A DNA stretch of 63,579 nt from Pseudoalteromonas sp. 0303 (GCF_013349995.1 NZ_JABVXF010000025.1:1-63579), one strand, 5' to 3'; shown: positions 1 through 8,309, numbered from the stretch's first letter. The notes: generated by a model not told the origin, from the sequence alone. Translations and numbers: made by a program.

Positions 1-60
1 ATTAGGTTAAATTTTGACATGTATGGATTCCTTATTGGTAAAAGTAATTGTCCAATCTCT

Positions 61-1200
61 TTATACCGTACTCACCCCATTTGGGGGAGGAGTCCATACA
101 TCTCCTGCCCAGTTATTAAAATAACTATGTAAGGCGCCCGCAATAATAGGGCCTGTTGCAGCCAATAAATACCCGATACATTGCGCCATACCCGATAACG
201 CCGCAGCTTGCATTGAGTCATGAGTACGCAGGCTTACAAATGATAAGCCTAAGATAAAGCAGGCACCTGAGCAAAACCCTAAGGTGACTGACCAAAGCAT
301 AGCAAAACTAGGCGCAACTAATAATCCAACAGAACAAAGCGCGCCAAGTAATGCCAAGCTTAGGGTTAAGATGCGTTGATCTTTTAATTTGGCAAGTAGT
401 GGAATAAGCACAATACCTGGTAGCGCTGAGGCTACTTGAAAGGCGCCTTGCAAAGCACCCGCGTGCTGCGCACTATGGCCGCCTTCTATTAAAATGCTGG
501 GTAGCCAACCTAGCATGATATAAGTGAAAAATGAGTTAAAGCCAAGCAATAACGTAATTTGCCAAGCAAGTGCAGAGTGCCAAATTTTGCTTTGTGTATT
601 GTTCGACACATGTGCCTGTTTTGGCATGGTATGTTGCTTAAGTTGTGGTAACCACACAACAATAGCCAGCACAACCAATAAGGCATAACTGGCAAGCGCC
701 AATTGCCAACCAAGTTCTTTATACTCAGCCAGCGGAATGATGAGTGCTGAATAGCTGCCACCAAATATGCCCATCGCTAAAACATAACTAGACGTCATCA
801 CAGCGACTTTGTGTGGAAAGTCACGTTTTATTAAGCTTGGTAATAACACATTGCCAATCGCGATACCGACACCAATTACAGCGGTACCAATAAATAGTAC
901 GGTGGCAGAATCAATAACACGAGACACAACCCCTATGCCTATGAGTACCAGGGCAATAAACAGTGATACTTCAAGGCCGCATTTTTTAGCAAGGCTTGCA
1001 GCCATAGGTGAAGCAACAGCAAATGCAATTAAAGGTAAAGTCGTCAACATGCCGGCTTGTGATGCATTTAACTTAAATTGTTCAATGATCTGTTCAAGTA
1101 CCGGTGCAATACCAGTGATAGGGGCACGTAAACTAGCTGCAATAAGAAAAATGCCCAGCACTAAAAGAAGGTTACGAATTAGATTTTGAGAAGATGACAC
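61..1200 (-). CDS. MFS transporter, CynX/NimT-like
   Basis: The 379-residue product is almost entirely hydrophobic, with about 12 membrane segments. It carries an N-terminal signature of the CynX/NimT branch of the major facilitator superfamily (an LRAPITGIAP stretch near residue 25, analogous to LRPxLTxxxP). Family members export or import small anions and drug-like compounds such as cyanate or nitroimidazoles; the substrate here is unknown. The start is GTG, because an in-frame TAG lies just upstream and no SD is visible. The gene follows the TonB receptor on the same strand after 96 bp. A 12-bp inverted repeat spans the intergenic gap and includes the GTG. Family confidence is good, substrate confidence low. 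Confidence 0.85.
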   Translation of the reverse strand: MSSSQNLIRNLLLVLGIFLIAASLRAPITGIAPVLEQIIEQFKLNASQAGMLTTLPLIAFAVASPMAASLAKKCGLEVSLFIALVLIGIGVVSRVIDSATVLFIGTAVIGVGIAIGNVLLPSLIKRDFPHKVAVMTSSYVLAMGIFGGSYSALIIPLAEYKELGWQLALASYALLVVLAIVVWLPQLKQHTMPKQAHVSNNTQSKIWHSALAWQITLLLGFNSFFTYIMLGWLPSILIEGGHSAQHAGALQGAFQVASALPGIVLIPLLAKLKDQRILTLSLALLGALCSVGLLVAPSFAMLWSVTLGFCSGACFILGLSFVSLRTHDSMQAAALSGMAQCIGYLLAATGPIIAGALHSYFNNWAGDVWTPPPNGVSTV

Positions 1201-1258
1201 GCTGTTTAGGAACTATAGCAATAGGTACATTTATCATACCAAAACACTAAACAGCGTG
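1198..1258 (-). repeat. Inverted repeat covering the GTG start of the MFS gene
   Basis: CACGCTGTTTAG (1198-1209) and CTAAACAGCGTG (1247-1258) are perfect 12-bp complements separated by 37 nt. In the minus-strand mRNA the distal arm ends in the GTG start codon at 1200-1198. No T-run follows, so it does not look like an intrinsic terminator. A role in limiting initiation, or processing of the receptor-transporter transcript, is inference. Confidence 0.6.
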
Positions 1259-1296
1259 GGTGAACTATGAGATAGCTCACCAAATAATGCGGTTAC

Positions 1297-3354
1297 TTAA
1301 AACTGATAACTTGCTGATAACATGGCGTTGCGCGGTCTACCCGGAAAGTAGCGGTCGCCACTAAATGTGGTGTAGTCAGCGCGCTCTGCATAACGCTCGT
1401 CAGTTAAATTGTTTATTCGTGCCGTCACACTAAGGTTAGCTGATAGCTGCCACGCTGCTCGTAAATTTACTAATGAGTGGCCTTGGTAACTATGCTGGTT
1501 TTCAGGGTCAGTAAAGTAGCTGCTGGTGGTATGTAGCTCAAGACCAACACGCGTCATGTCGTTTGCTTGCCAAAGTAGCTGCAAGTTCGCGATGTTACGT
1601 GGAGCAGTATCTATGAGATTACCATTGATATTAATCCCGCTGAGTAATTGGTCATAACTGTATGTATGTTTGGCGTGGCTCGCGGCTAACTGCATAGATA
1701 GACTTGGCGTAATGGCATAAGCTAACTCAAGCTCAACACCACGGTGCTGGGTTTGGCCATCATTGACGTAATAAAAATCACTGTCGCGGAAAATTACGTT
1801 CTTTTTATTCATTGCATAAAAGCTAACTACATAATGCAACTGTGCTTGTTGACCTTTTAAACCAAGCTCTAGGTTTTTAGCTGTTTCAGATTTTAGATCT
1901 GCGACATTTTGTTCACGCTGTAACTGATAAAGCTCTGCCGCTTGCGGTGCTCGATAACCTTCTGAAGCATTGGCGTAGATAAACTGGTTTTCAGCATATT
2001 GATAGCTTAAACCAAGCTTAGGCGAAAAGTTGGTAAAGCGATTTACACCGCTTTCTGGTCGAGAATAGCGACATCCACCCATTGCGCATTCTGTGCCATC
2101 TTCTTTTGTACGACCAGCCAACATATGGTTGTTGTAGTCATATCGCATACGCTCGTATCGGCCACCAAGGCTTATAAGTAACTCATCAAGTTGCCAATCA
2201 AGATTCACAAACGGTGCTAATAGGGTGCTTGTTACTTGATAATCATAATGTTTGCCTTGTGGCACGGTGGCGACTAAAAATGCTGAGCCTTTAGTTGGGC
2301 TATCTTGATATTGTAAAAAATCAGCATCCGTAAGCTCACCATCAAAGCCAACAGTTAACAGGCTAGAACCTGTTAACTTATGCTGCCAGCTTGTTTGTAG
2401 GCCAACACCTTGCTGAGCATTTTCTTCAAGGGGAGTACCCGGTAAAAAGTGCTTAAAGAAGGTCATGTTTTGATCGCGGATATAAGGCGTTAGGGTAAAG
2501 CTGTTAGCCTCATCTTGTGTCCAGTTTAGCTTTGACCAAACACGCAAAGAGCGAGCTTTACGAAATGCATCAGGATTAAAATTAGACTGAGCTATTTGCT
2601 CATCCTTATAGCTTTCAAAGCCCTCGATGTAGCCAGCTGTTTGCTGATCTAAATGGGTGTAAGTCAGGCCTGTACTTACACTTAATTTTTCGCCATCAAA
2701 ACGGTGGCGTAGCGAAAGTTTTTCTTGATCAACACTTTCGTCATCACGATAACCGGTATCTCGGGTGAGCGTGGCATTAATGCCTAAACCTTGCTGGCCA
2801 AAGTCACGCCCCGTACCAAGTTTGTAGCGAGTGTAGCCAAACGAGCCATAATCAAAACCAAGTTGGTTGTGGTCATAGGTCGTATCTGGCGTGATCACGT
2901 TGACTACACCATGCACTGCATTTGAACCATAAAGGGCAGAGCCCGGGCCTTTCAGTACTTCGATACGTTCAGCCATTTCTGTGTGGGCTTCGAATAATTC
3001 ATTGATGTTGCAAAAACCAGCTGCGCGAAGTGGAATACCATCTTCAGCGGTAAGTAAGCCACCGCAGGCACCAGCACCAGAAAGTACAGGCGAACGTAGA
3101 GCGGGTAAATACTCTTGGCCGTTACCGTGTTGAAGATTAGCACCGGCCACTTGCTTAAGGGCTTGTTCAATATGGGTAGGAGCGATTAGGGCTAGTTGCT
3201 TTTGTGAAATACTGCTGACCACAACTGGCAATGGATCTGCCAACACTTCGCTGCGCGAGGCGGTTGTTGTAATATGTTCTAGCTCATTATTAGCGAAAGC
3301 TTGATGGTTAAATAATGAGGTGCTCACAAGCACTGAGAGTATCGACAACTTCAT
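1297..3354 (-). CDS. TonB-dependent outer-membrane receptor
   Basis: The start is set at the ATG at 3354, giving about 685 residues. It follows an AAAGGG SD and opens a typical signal peptide (MKLSILSVLVSTSLFNHQAFA). A start 11 codons upstream would bury that signal. A plug domain covers roughly residues 40-160 (VLKGPGSALYGSNAVHGVVNVITP), followed by a 22-strand-type barrel that ends in an aromatic residue (SASYQF), as porins and receptors do. It should import an iron chelate, vitamin or other scarce ligand using TonB energy. A CGG...C pair in the plug may form a disulfide. The ligand cannot be read from sequence. The neighbouring MFS transporter could carry the same ligand across the inner membrane, but this is only suggested by proximity. 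Confidence 0.92.
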   Translation of the reverse strand: MKLSILSVLVSTSLFNHQAFANNELEHITTTASRSEVLADPLPVVVSSISQKQLALIAPTHIEQALKQVAGANLQHGNGQEYLPALRSPVLSGAGACGGLLTAEDGIPLRAAGFCNINELFEAHTEMAERIEVLKGPGSALYGSNAVHGVVNVITPDTTYDHNQLGFDYGSFGYTRYKLGTGRDFGQQGLGINATLTRDTGYRDDESVDQEKLSLRHRFDGEKLSVSTGLTYTHLDQQTAGYIEGFESYKDEQIAQSNFNPDAFRKARSLRVWSKLNWTQDEANSFTLTPYIRDQNMTFFKHFLPGTPLEENAQQGVGLQTSWQHKLTGSSLLTVGFDGELTDADFLQYQDSPTKGSAFLVATVPQGKHYDYQVTSTLLAPFVNLDWQLDELLISLGGRYERMRYDYNNHMLAGRTKEDGTECAMGGCRYSRPESGVNRFTNFSPKLGLSYQYAENQFIYANASEGYRAPQAAELYQLQREQNVADLKSETAKNLELGLKGQQAQLHYVVSFYAMNKKNVIFRDSDFYYVNDGQTQHRGVELELAYAITPSLSMQLAASHAKHTYSYDQLLSGININGNLIDTAPRNIANLQLLWQANDMTRVGLELHTTSSYFTDPENQHSYQGHSLVNLRAAWQLSANLSVTARINNLTDERYAERADYTTFSGDRYFPGRPRNAMLSASYQF

Positions 3355-3358
3355 GAAA

Positions 3359-3392
3359 ACCCTTTGGTTAGGTACAACAAAAACCAAAGGGT
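3359..3392 (-). promoter_or_regulatory. SD-sequestering stem-loop before the TonB receptor
   Basis: An 11-bp perfect inverted repeat (accctttggtt / aaccaaagggt) with a 12-nt loop lies just upstream of the receptor ATG. The 3' arm on the minus-strand mRNA contains the AAAGGG Shine-Dalgarno sequence, so folding would hide the ribosome-binding site. Nothing that looks like a known aptamer was recognised upstream. Confidence 0.55.
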
Positions 3393-3721
3393 AACTGCTT
3401 TTTAGGATGGGTAAAAGCTTTCGCGATTAATAACTTTGTCTGTTATGCGCTACGGCGATGTACGGCAAAACCTGCCAGTACTGCAACTAACCAAAATAAG
3501 CTACTGCCGCCAGTACCATTTCTGTGCGTGACATTAGCTACTTTTTCTTCTTTAACGCGGGTTTTCGTAAATAGTGCCAAAGAAGTTTAAAGAAATGTAA
3601 AGATTGGCTTTCTAATGAGTTGATATATAAGCAGTTGCGTTTTTAAATTGTAACCCTTCATCTATGATTCAGGCTAAAACGTTAGGCTTTTTATCAAGAG
3701 CAAACGTTGAGGGTCTCTATT
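3388..3721. other. Divergent intergenic region between TonB receptor and RcnB-like gene
   Basis: About 330 bp separate the receptor (minus) from the RcnB-like gene (plus). Apart from the GlyGly-CTERM reading frame and the SD hairpin, no clear promoter, operator or RNA element was recognised. The 3590-3660 part is AT-rich and is the likely location of divergent promoters. Confidence 0.4.
3443..3580 (-). CDS. Orphan GlyGly-CTERM tail (mini-ORF or gene remnant)
   Basis: Minus-strand translation gives a 45-residue frame from a TTG at 3580 to a TAA at 3445-3443. Its last 25 residues read NGTGGSSLFWLVAVLAGF followed by AVHRRSA. This is the organisation of a GlyGly-CTERM sorting signal: a Gly-Gly motif, one transmembrane helix and a short basic tail, processed by rhombosortase in many gammaproteobacteria. 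The only in-frame start is TTG, with no SD. An in-frame stop lies four codons upstream of the leucine codon at 3577-3575, so no large N-terminal domain is attached. It is either a decayed remnant of a secreted protein or a very small expressed peptide. It lies between the TonB receptor (same strand) and the divergent RcnB-like pair. Confidence 0.45.
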   Translation of the reverse strand: MALFTKTRVKEEKVANVTHRNGTGGSSLFWLVAVLAGFAVHRRSA

Positions 3722-4156
3722 ATGAATAAATTACTTACTATCTCAGTTGCCATTTTAGGTTTGAGTTTGATGCCTATGGAAGCAAACGCGAAACATGATC
3801 GTGACCATGATAGATATGAACATAAGCACGAACGTAAAAAGCATAAAAAGCATAAAAAACACCACAAACATCACCATCATGACAGACATGATCGTTACGA
3901 TAGATACGACCGTTACAGCTACCGTGATTTACCACCTGGTTTATACAAAAAAGTAGGGCATGGTGGTGGCTTACCACCAGGTTGGTATAAGCGTTATCAC
4001 CATGGTGATATTCTTGACCGTGATATATATCGTCATGGGCGAGTGATTAAACGTCGCGACCGAAATGGGATTATTGCCATCGAAATCGATGACCGCCTTA
4101 TTCATCTAGTACACGATACGCGAGAGATTTTATCAATTGTTACTCGCCATCGTTAA
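3722..4156 (+). CDS. Secreted RcnB/CigR-like protein with His-rich region
   Basis: The ATG at 3722 follows a GAGGG SD and opens a signal peptide (MNKLLTISVAILGLSLMPMEANA), giving a 144-residue precursor. Residues about 25-70 are packed with His, Lys, Asp and Arg (KHKKHKKHHKHHHHDRHDRY), a plausible metal-binding or polyelectrolyte segment. The C-terminal part has two LPPG motifs (LPPGLYKKV, LPPGWYKRY), then a GDILDRDIYRHGRVI segment, as in the periplasmic RcnB/CigR-type family. RcnB acts in nickel/cobalt homeostasis; CigR is an antivirulence factor. Neither role is shown here. It is a tandem paralogue of the next gene, separated by a terminator. The family assignment is moderate and metal binding is inference. 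Confidence 0.7.
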   Translation: MNKLLTISVAILGLSLMPMEANAKHDRDHDRYEHKHERKKHKKHKKHHKHHHHDRHDRYDRYDRYSYRDLPPGLYKKVGHGGGLPPGWYKRYHHGDILDRDIYRHGRVIKRRDRNGIIAIEIDDRLIHLVHDTREILSIVTRHR

Positions 4157-4166
4157 TCCTGCCAAA

Positions 4167-4187
4167 AGCCGCTTAGCGGCTTTTTTT
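4167..4187 (+). terminator. Intrinsic terminator after the His-rich RcnB-like gene
   Basis: AGCCGC-TTA-GCGGCT stem followed by a seven-T run, 11 nt after the stop codon. It separates the two paralogues into distinct transcripts. Confidence 0.85.
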
Positions 4188-4254
4188 AGCTGTTTCATAC
4201 CCAGTTCAGAAAAACTTGCTACGCTTAATTGGAACTAACAAAAGGAGCACTCGT

Positions 4255-4575
4255 ATGAAAGCATTGTTAACAGTTGCAGTAATAGGTTTGAGCTTAGTGA
4301 CGGCTGGCGCACTTGCGAAAGATAAAGACAAGGATAAAGACAAAGGTAAAAGCCTGCCACCTGGCCTAGAAAAGAAACTTGATAATGGTGGCGATTTACC
4401 ACCTGGTTGGCAAAAAAAATTACGTAAAGGCGATATTCTTGACCGTGATATTTACCGCCGCGGTAAAGTGATTAAATCACGAGACAGAGATGGTCTAATT
4501 TCAATTCAAGTTGACGATACTGTCGTGCGTTTAGTGGAAGATACCCGAGAAATTATTTCTATTCTGAGCCGCTAA
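4255..4575 (+). CDS. Secreted RcnB/CigR-like protein, Lys/Asp-rich paralogue
   Basis: This 106-residue precursor starts at the ATG at 4255, eight nt after an AAGGAG SD. It has a signal peptide ending at ALA, then a KDKDKDKDKGK tract where the upstream paralogue has its His-rich block. The two LPPG motifs and the GDILDRDIYRRGKVIKSRDRDG core match the upstream paralogue nearly position for position, through to the shared DTREI motif near the C-terminus. This indicates a local duplication followed by divergence of the charged linker only. It is probably periplasmic. The downstream EEP-domain gene starts 2-17 nt after the stop and is likely co-transcribed. Function unknown. Confidence 0.7.
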   Translation: MKALLTVAVIGLSLVTAGALAKDKDKDKDKGKSLPPGLEKKLDNGGDLPPGWQKKLRKGDILDRDIYRRGKVIKSRDRDGLISIQVDDTVVRLVEDTREIISILSR

Positions 4576-4592
4576 TTTTGCTTGAATCGATC

Positions 4593-5666
4593 ATGACTTA
4601 TGGATTGAGTTCACTATTGGCCATGTTGCTAGTGGTCTCAATCTTGCCATTTTCATACTCCCAACATTACTTAATTCGCAGTTGTGACTTTGTACGCTTA
4701 CAAGTGGCTTACCTTGCTTGTGCGAGTTTAATTACTGCAAGCTATTTAATCAGTCGAACGGGCTCTGTGTTTTATATTGGTTGCGCTCTGGCGAGTATCA
4801 TCGTGCTGCTTTTACAAGTTGGCTGGATTTATCCTTACACAAGGCTCGCTAACAAAGAAGTTGCCTCAAGTAATAAAAGCGATAAGCACAGTATTCGTAT
4901 AATGTCGGCAAATGTACTGATGTCGAACAATGAATATGACAAACTCATTGGCTTAGTTAAAACGCACCAACCTGATTTCCTCATTACGTTAGAGTCTGAT
5001 CAAACTTGGCAAAATGAACTGAGCAGTTTAGAACAAGAGTACCCATATCGTGTTTACTGCCCAAAAGATAATCGTTATGGCATGCACTTGTACAGTAAGT
5101 TTAAAATCAAACAACAGCAAGTTTGTGAGCTTATAGAAAGCGATATCCCCTCAATCCATATTTTGTTTGAAGATGCCGATGGCGTAGAAGTACAAGGGCA
5201 CTTTATTCACCCTGCTCCTCCGAGCCCCACAGAAGAAGACAGTTCACGACCCCGTGATACTGAGCTGATAATTTTAGCGAAAGCACTTAAAAACAGACAG
5301 CGACCTTGTATTGTTGCCGGTGATCTAAATGATGTTGCATGGTCGCGTAGTACCCGCTTGTTTATGCGTATTAGTGGTTTGTTAGACCCACGTAAAGGGA
5401 GAGGCTTTTTTAATACGTTTCATGCCAGTTATTTCTTTATGCGCTGGCCACTTGATCACCTTTTTCATAGTAATGAGTTTAGTGTTAAGCGTATTGAGCG
5501 TTTGGCTAAGTATGGCTCAGACCATTTTGCACTACTTACTGAACTTGTTTATAACCCCGATTCTGACAATCAAAAACAACAAGCGCAGATTGATAAAGAA
5601 AAAGCAGTGGATGAGTTAAAAATGCCAGCAGCGTCTAAGCAGCAAGTGCCAATGTTTGAAAAGTGA
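4593..5666 (+). CDS. Membrane-anchored endonuclease/exonuclease/phosphatase family protein
   Basis: The first ~90 residues hold three hydrophobic helices, and the rest is an EEP (DNase I-like) domain. Catalytic motifs in order are MSANVL, an acidic ESD, GDLNDVAWS, PLDHLF and the final SDHFALL pair. This topology occurs in bacterial EEP proteins annotated as endonuclease/exonuclease/phosphatase, whose substrates may be nucleic acid, phospholipid or phosphoester. The start is uncertain: ATG at 4593 is used, but an in-frame TTG at 4578 is possible and neither has a good SD. Translation may be coupled to the preceding RcnB-like gene. The last ~40 residues are Lys/Gln-rich and probably disordered. 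Confidence 0.75.
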   Translation: MTYGLSSLLAMLLVVSILPFSYSQHYLIRSCDFVRLQVAYLACASLITASYLISRTGSVFYIGCALASIIVLLLQVGWIYPYTRLANKEVASSNKSDKHSIRIMSANVLMSNNEYDKLIGLVKTHQPDFLITLESDQTWQNELSSLEQEYPYRVYCPKDNRYGMHLYSKFKIKQQQVCELIESDIPSIHILFEDADGVEVQGHFIHPAPPSPTEEDSSRPRDTELIILAKALKNRQRPCIVAGDLNDVAWSRSTRLFMRISGLLDPRKGRGFFNTFHASYFFMRWPLDHLFHSNEFSVKRIERLAKYGSDHFALLTELVYNPDSDNQKQQAQIDKEKAVDELKMPAASKQQVPMFEK

Positions 5667-5700
5667 TAACCTTATTCAGGGCGGACAATTAGATATAAGA

Positions 5701-5725
5701 AAGGGCTCTAACGAGCCCTTTTTTG
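5701..5725. terminator. Bidirectional intrinsic terminator
   Basis: AAGGGCTC-TAAC-GAGCCCTT with a T-run on the right and A-rich sequence on the left. It lies between the convergent EEP gene (plus) and aldehyde dehydrogenase (minus). Confidence 0.85.
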
Positions 5726-5728
5726 TAG

Positions 5729-7108
5729 TTAGTCGTTGATCATAATGGTTTTGATATTAACAAATTCTCGTAGTCCAAAGCCGCCGTGTTCACGGCCATA
5801 GCCACTGTCTTTTACACCACCAAATGGTAAGTTCGGCTGCGCAAGACCATAGCCATTAATATTAACCATGCCGGTATCAAAATGGTGCTTTGCAAGCTCA
5901 ATGGCTGCTTGTTCGTCTTTTGAGAAAATACCGCCACCAAGACCATAGCGAGAGTCATTAGCAATTTGCATAGCCTCATCATTATCTTTTGCTCTGATAA
6001 GCGATGCTACAGGGCCAAATAATTCATCATCATAGGCGGGCATGCCCGGTTTAATGTTTTCAAGCAGAGTCGGGGTGTAATAAAAGCCTGTGTGCTCAGC
6101 AACGTTACCGCCGGTAACAATGCTCGCACCCGCATTTACTGATTCAGTCACTTGCTGATGAAGTTTATCGCGCAGATCTTTACGGGCCATTGGACCGAGC
6201 GTGGTTTTTTCATCATTCGGATCACCAAGAACAACTTGTTCAAATTGCTCTTTAATTAAGGCTTTAAAATCATCGTATAAAGCATCAACAACAATAAAGC
6301 GTTTTGCAGCAACACAGGTTTGCCCGTTATTGATCAAGCGCCCTTGTGTACATGCGGTAATCGCGGTATTTAAGTCAGCATCATCGAGTACAACATAGGC
6401 ATCGTTACTGCCAAGCTCAAGTACCGTTTTCTTAACCTGTTTACCTGCAAGCTCAGCCACTTTTTTGCCTGTTTCGTCGCTACCAGTAAATGTCACACCT
6501 CGGATAGCTGAGTGCTCAATAAGTTTGCTTGCGGTTTTGCCGTCAATCAGTAGGTTTTTAAAGCAATAGTCATCAAAGCCAGCTTGAGTAAATAATTGCT
6601 CAATTTTTTCCGCCATGCCAAATACATTGCCAGCATGTTTTAGCACCGTGGTATTACCCGCCATGATATTTGCACAAGCATAGCGAATGACTTGATAAAG
6701 CGGGAAGTTCCAAGGTTGGATACCTAAAACGACACCGATTGGTTGGTAGCTAATAATTGCACGGCCGTCTTGCATATCACGGCTTTTATCAGCAAGCACT
6801 TGTGGCCCTTGCTCTGCGGTATAGCGACAAATTGCAGCGCAAAGCTCAACTTCTTGTAGGCCTTGTTGATATAACTTGCCCATTTCATCGGTCATTAATT
6901 GGGCTAACTCTTGTTGATTAGACTCAATTACTTGTGCAAGTTGATTGAGTAATTTAGCGCGCTGCTCATGGGATGTGGTGCGCCACTTTAAAAAAGCTTG
7001 ATGACATTGGTCAACTTCACTCTGTGCTTGTTGCAGCGACAATAAATTATACGTATTTAAGGTTTGCTCATTGGCTGGATTGATTGTAGTAACAGTATCA
7101 GTCATCAT
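5729..7108 (-). CDS. NAD(P)-dependent succinate-semialdehyde dehydrogenase (Sad/YneI-like)
   Basis: This 459-residue aldehyde dehydrogenase superfamily enzyme oxidises an aldehyde to its acid with NAD(P). It shows the PWNFPLYQ cofactor-site segment, the FTGSDETGKKVAE turn, the general-base Glu in VLELGSND, the catalytic Cys in NNGQTCVAAKRFIV and the LPFGGVKDSGYGREHG C-terminal motif. Length and the GSND/GGVKDSG signatures fit the short YneI (Sad) branch, which acts on succinic semialdehyde, rather than the longer GabD branch. An AAGGAG SD precedes two adjacent ATGs; the second (7105) has the better spacing. It is divergent from the nitronate monooxygenase gene. Substrate is inferred from the subfamily. 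Confidence 0.85.
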   Translation of the reverse strand: MMTDTVTTINPANEQTLNTYNLLSLQQAQSEVDQCHQAFLKWRTTSHEQRAKLLNQLAQVIESNQQELAQLMTDEMGKLYQQGLQEVELCAAICRYTAEQGPQVLADKSRDMQDGRAIISYQPIGVVLGIQPWNFPLYQVIRYACANIMAGNTTVLKHAGNVFGMAEKIEQLFTQAGFDDYCFKNLLIDGKTASKLIEHSAIRGVTFTGSDETGKKVAELAGKQVKKTVLELGSNDAYVVLDDADLNTAITACTQGRLINNGQTCVAAKRFIVVDALYDDFKALIKEQFEQVVLGDPNDEKTTLGPMARKDLRDKLHQQVTESVNAGASIVTGGNVAEHTGFYYTPTLLENIKPGMPAYDDELFGPVASLIRAKDNDEAMQIANDSRYGLGGGIFSKDEQAAIELAKHHFDTGMVNINGYGLAQPNLPFGGVKDSGYGREHGGFGLREFVNIKTIMIND

Positions 7109-7271
7109 TATCTCCTTACAAAATTGTAGGAAAAGGTTTGCAAGGCTAATACCTAATTTTTCGCTGTTCTAGCTATTTGATTTAATTGCCTTTTATTTTA
7201 ATTTAATCTTAGCTGGGCACTTTTTTTCTGTAAAAACTGCAACAGGCTGCAAAACTTACAAGGAATACGTA

Positions 7272-8309
7272 ATGACAAATTCTGTGTTAAATACCAAGCT
7301 TGCGATTATTCAAGCGCCAATGGCGGGTGTGCAAAACGCCAAACTGACAGTGGCTGTTTGTGAAGCTGGGGGGCTTGGCTCGTTACCTTGCGCTATGCTC
7401 TCGGCTGAGCAACTAGTCTCAGAGCTTGATTACATTAGTCAGCATACGGACAAGCCGTATAACCTTAATTTCTTTTGTCATCAAACACCTGACTATACAC
7501 AGGCTCAGCAAACTGCATGGCATAATGTACTTGAGCCTTATTTTGATGAGTTTGCTGTCGATGCCTCACAATTTACCCGTAACGCTTCACGTCAGCCTAT
7601 TAATCAGCAAGTGATCGATATTATCGCCCCTTATAAGCCTGCCGTTGTGAGTTTTCACTTTGGTCTGCCAAGTAAAGAGATTGTTTCTCAGATTAAAGCC
7701 TGGGGCGGGACGGTTCTTTCATCAGCCACAACATTAGATGAAGCTCGCTGGCTACAAGCAAATGGTGCCGATGCGGTTATTGCACAAGGGATTGAAGCTG
7801 GTGGTCATCGAGGCCATTTTTTATCGATGGATTTATCGCTACAACCAACCACTGTGCAATTAGTACGAGAGTGTGTAAAGCTTGATATTCCCGTAATTGC
7901 AGCAGGTGGAATTTGCACAGCGGAAGATGTAGCTCAGTACCAAGCATTAGGTGTATCTGCTGTGCAGGTAGGGAGCGCTTACTTACTTTGCGAAGAAGCG
8001 ACAACAAGTGCTTTACATCGTGAAGTATTAAAAACGGTTAAGCCAAATTCAACTGAATTGACAACCTTATTCTCTGGCCGACCGGCCCGAGGAATACGCA
8101 ACAGAGTGATGCAAGAGTTAGGCGCGATGCCAGAGCAGGCGCCGCCTTTTCCGTATGCATCGATTGCGATGACGGCATTACGTGCAAAAGCAGAGGCTAA
8201 AGGCGACAGTGGTTTTTCACCGCTTTGGTGTGGTGAGCGCTTTGTGGCTCGAGAAGGTATTAACGCCCTGCAAATTACTGAATTACTAATGCAAGGTTGG
8301 CAATCTTGA
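7272..8309 (+). CDS. NAD(P)H-dependent flavin oxidoreductase, nitronate monooxygenase-like
   Basis: This 345-residue TIM-barrel flavoprotein is of the 2-nitropropane dioxygenase/nitronate monooxygenase family. Visible landmarks are the N-terminal IIQAPMAGV, the AEAGG-like CEAGGLGSLPCAMLS, the AQGIEAGGHRG motif with the presumed catalytic/flavin-site His, AAGGICTAEDV and GVSAVQVGSAYLLCEEA for FMN phosphate binding. Family members oxidise propionate-3-nitronate and other alkyl nitronates; some are NAD(P)H:quinone reductases, so the substrate is open. An AAGGAA SD lies nine nt before the ATG. The stop overlaps the TTG start of the Crp/Fnr regulator, indicating translational coupling. Confidence 0.85.
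   Translation: MTNSVLNTKLAIIQAPMAGVQNAKLTVAVCEAGGLGSLPCAMLSAEQLVSELDYISQHTDKPYNLNFFCHQTPDYTQAQQTAWHNVLEPYFDEFAVDASQFTRNASRQPINQQVIDIIAPYKPAVVSFHFGLPSKEIVSQIKAWGGTVLSSATTLDEARWLQANGADAVIAQGIEAGGHRGHFLSMDLSLQPTTVQLVRECVKLDIPVIAAGGICTAEDVAQYQALGVSAVQVGSAYLLCEEATTSALHREVLKTVKPNSTELTTLFSGRPARGIRNRVMQELGAMPEQAPPFPYASIAMTALRAKAEAKGDSGFSPLWCGERFVAREGINALQITELLMQGWQS

Noticed and set aside
809..1189. Plus-strand 126-codon frame antisense to the MFS gene
   Set aside because: Low-complexity Ala/Thr/Ser composition and full overlap with a convincing transporter gene mark it as a shadow.
3455..3485. Possible cobalamin-riboswitch B12-box-like sequence (ACCTGCC core)
   Set aside because: It is on the plus strand, opposite to the TonB receptor, the rest of the aptamer is not recognisable, and the same bases are explained by the GlyGly-CTERM frame.
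3835..3900. Repeats in the His/Lys-rich segment as a possible short tandem repeat locus or CRISPR-like array
   Set aside because: The repetition is codon-level (AAA/CAT-rich) within one reading frame and has no spacer structure.
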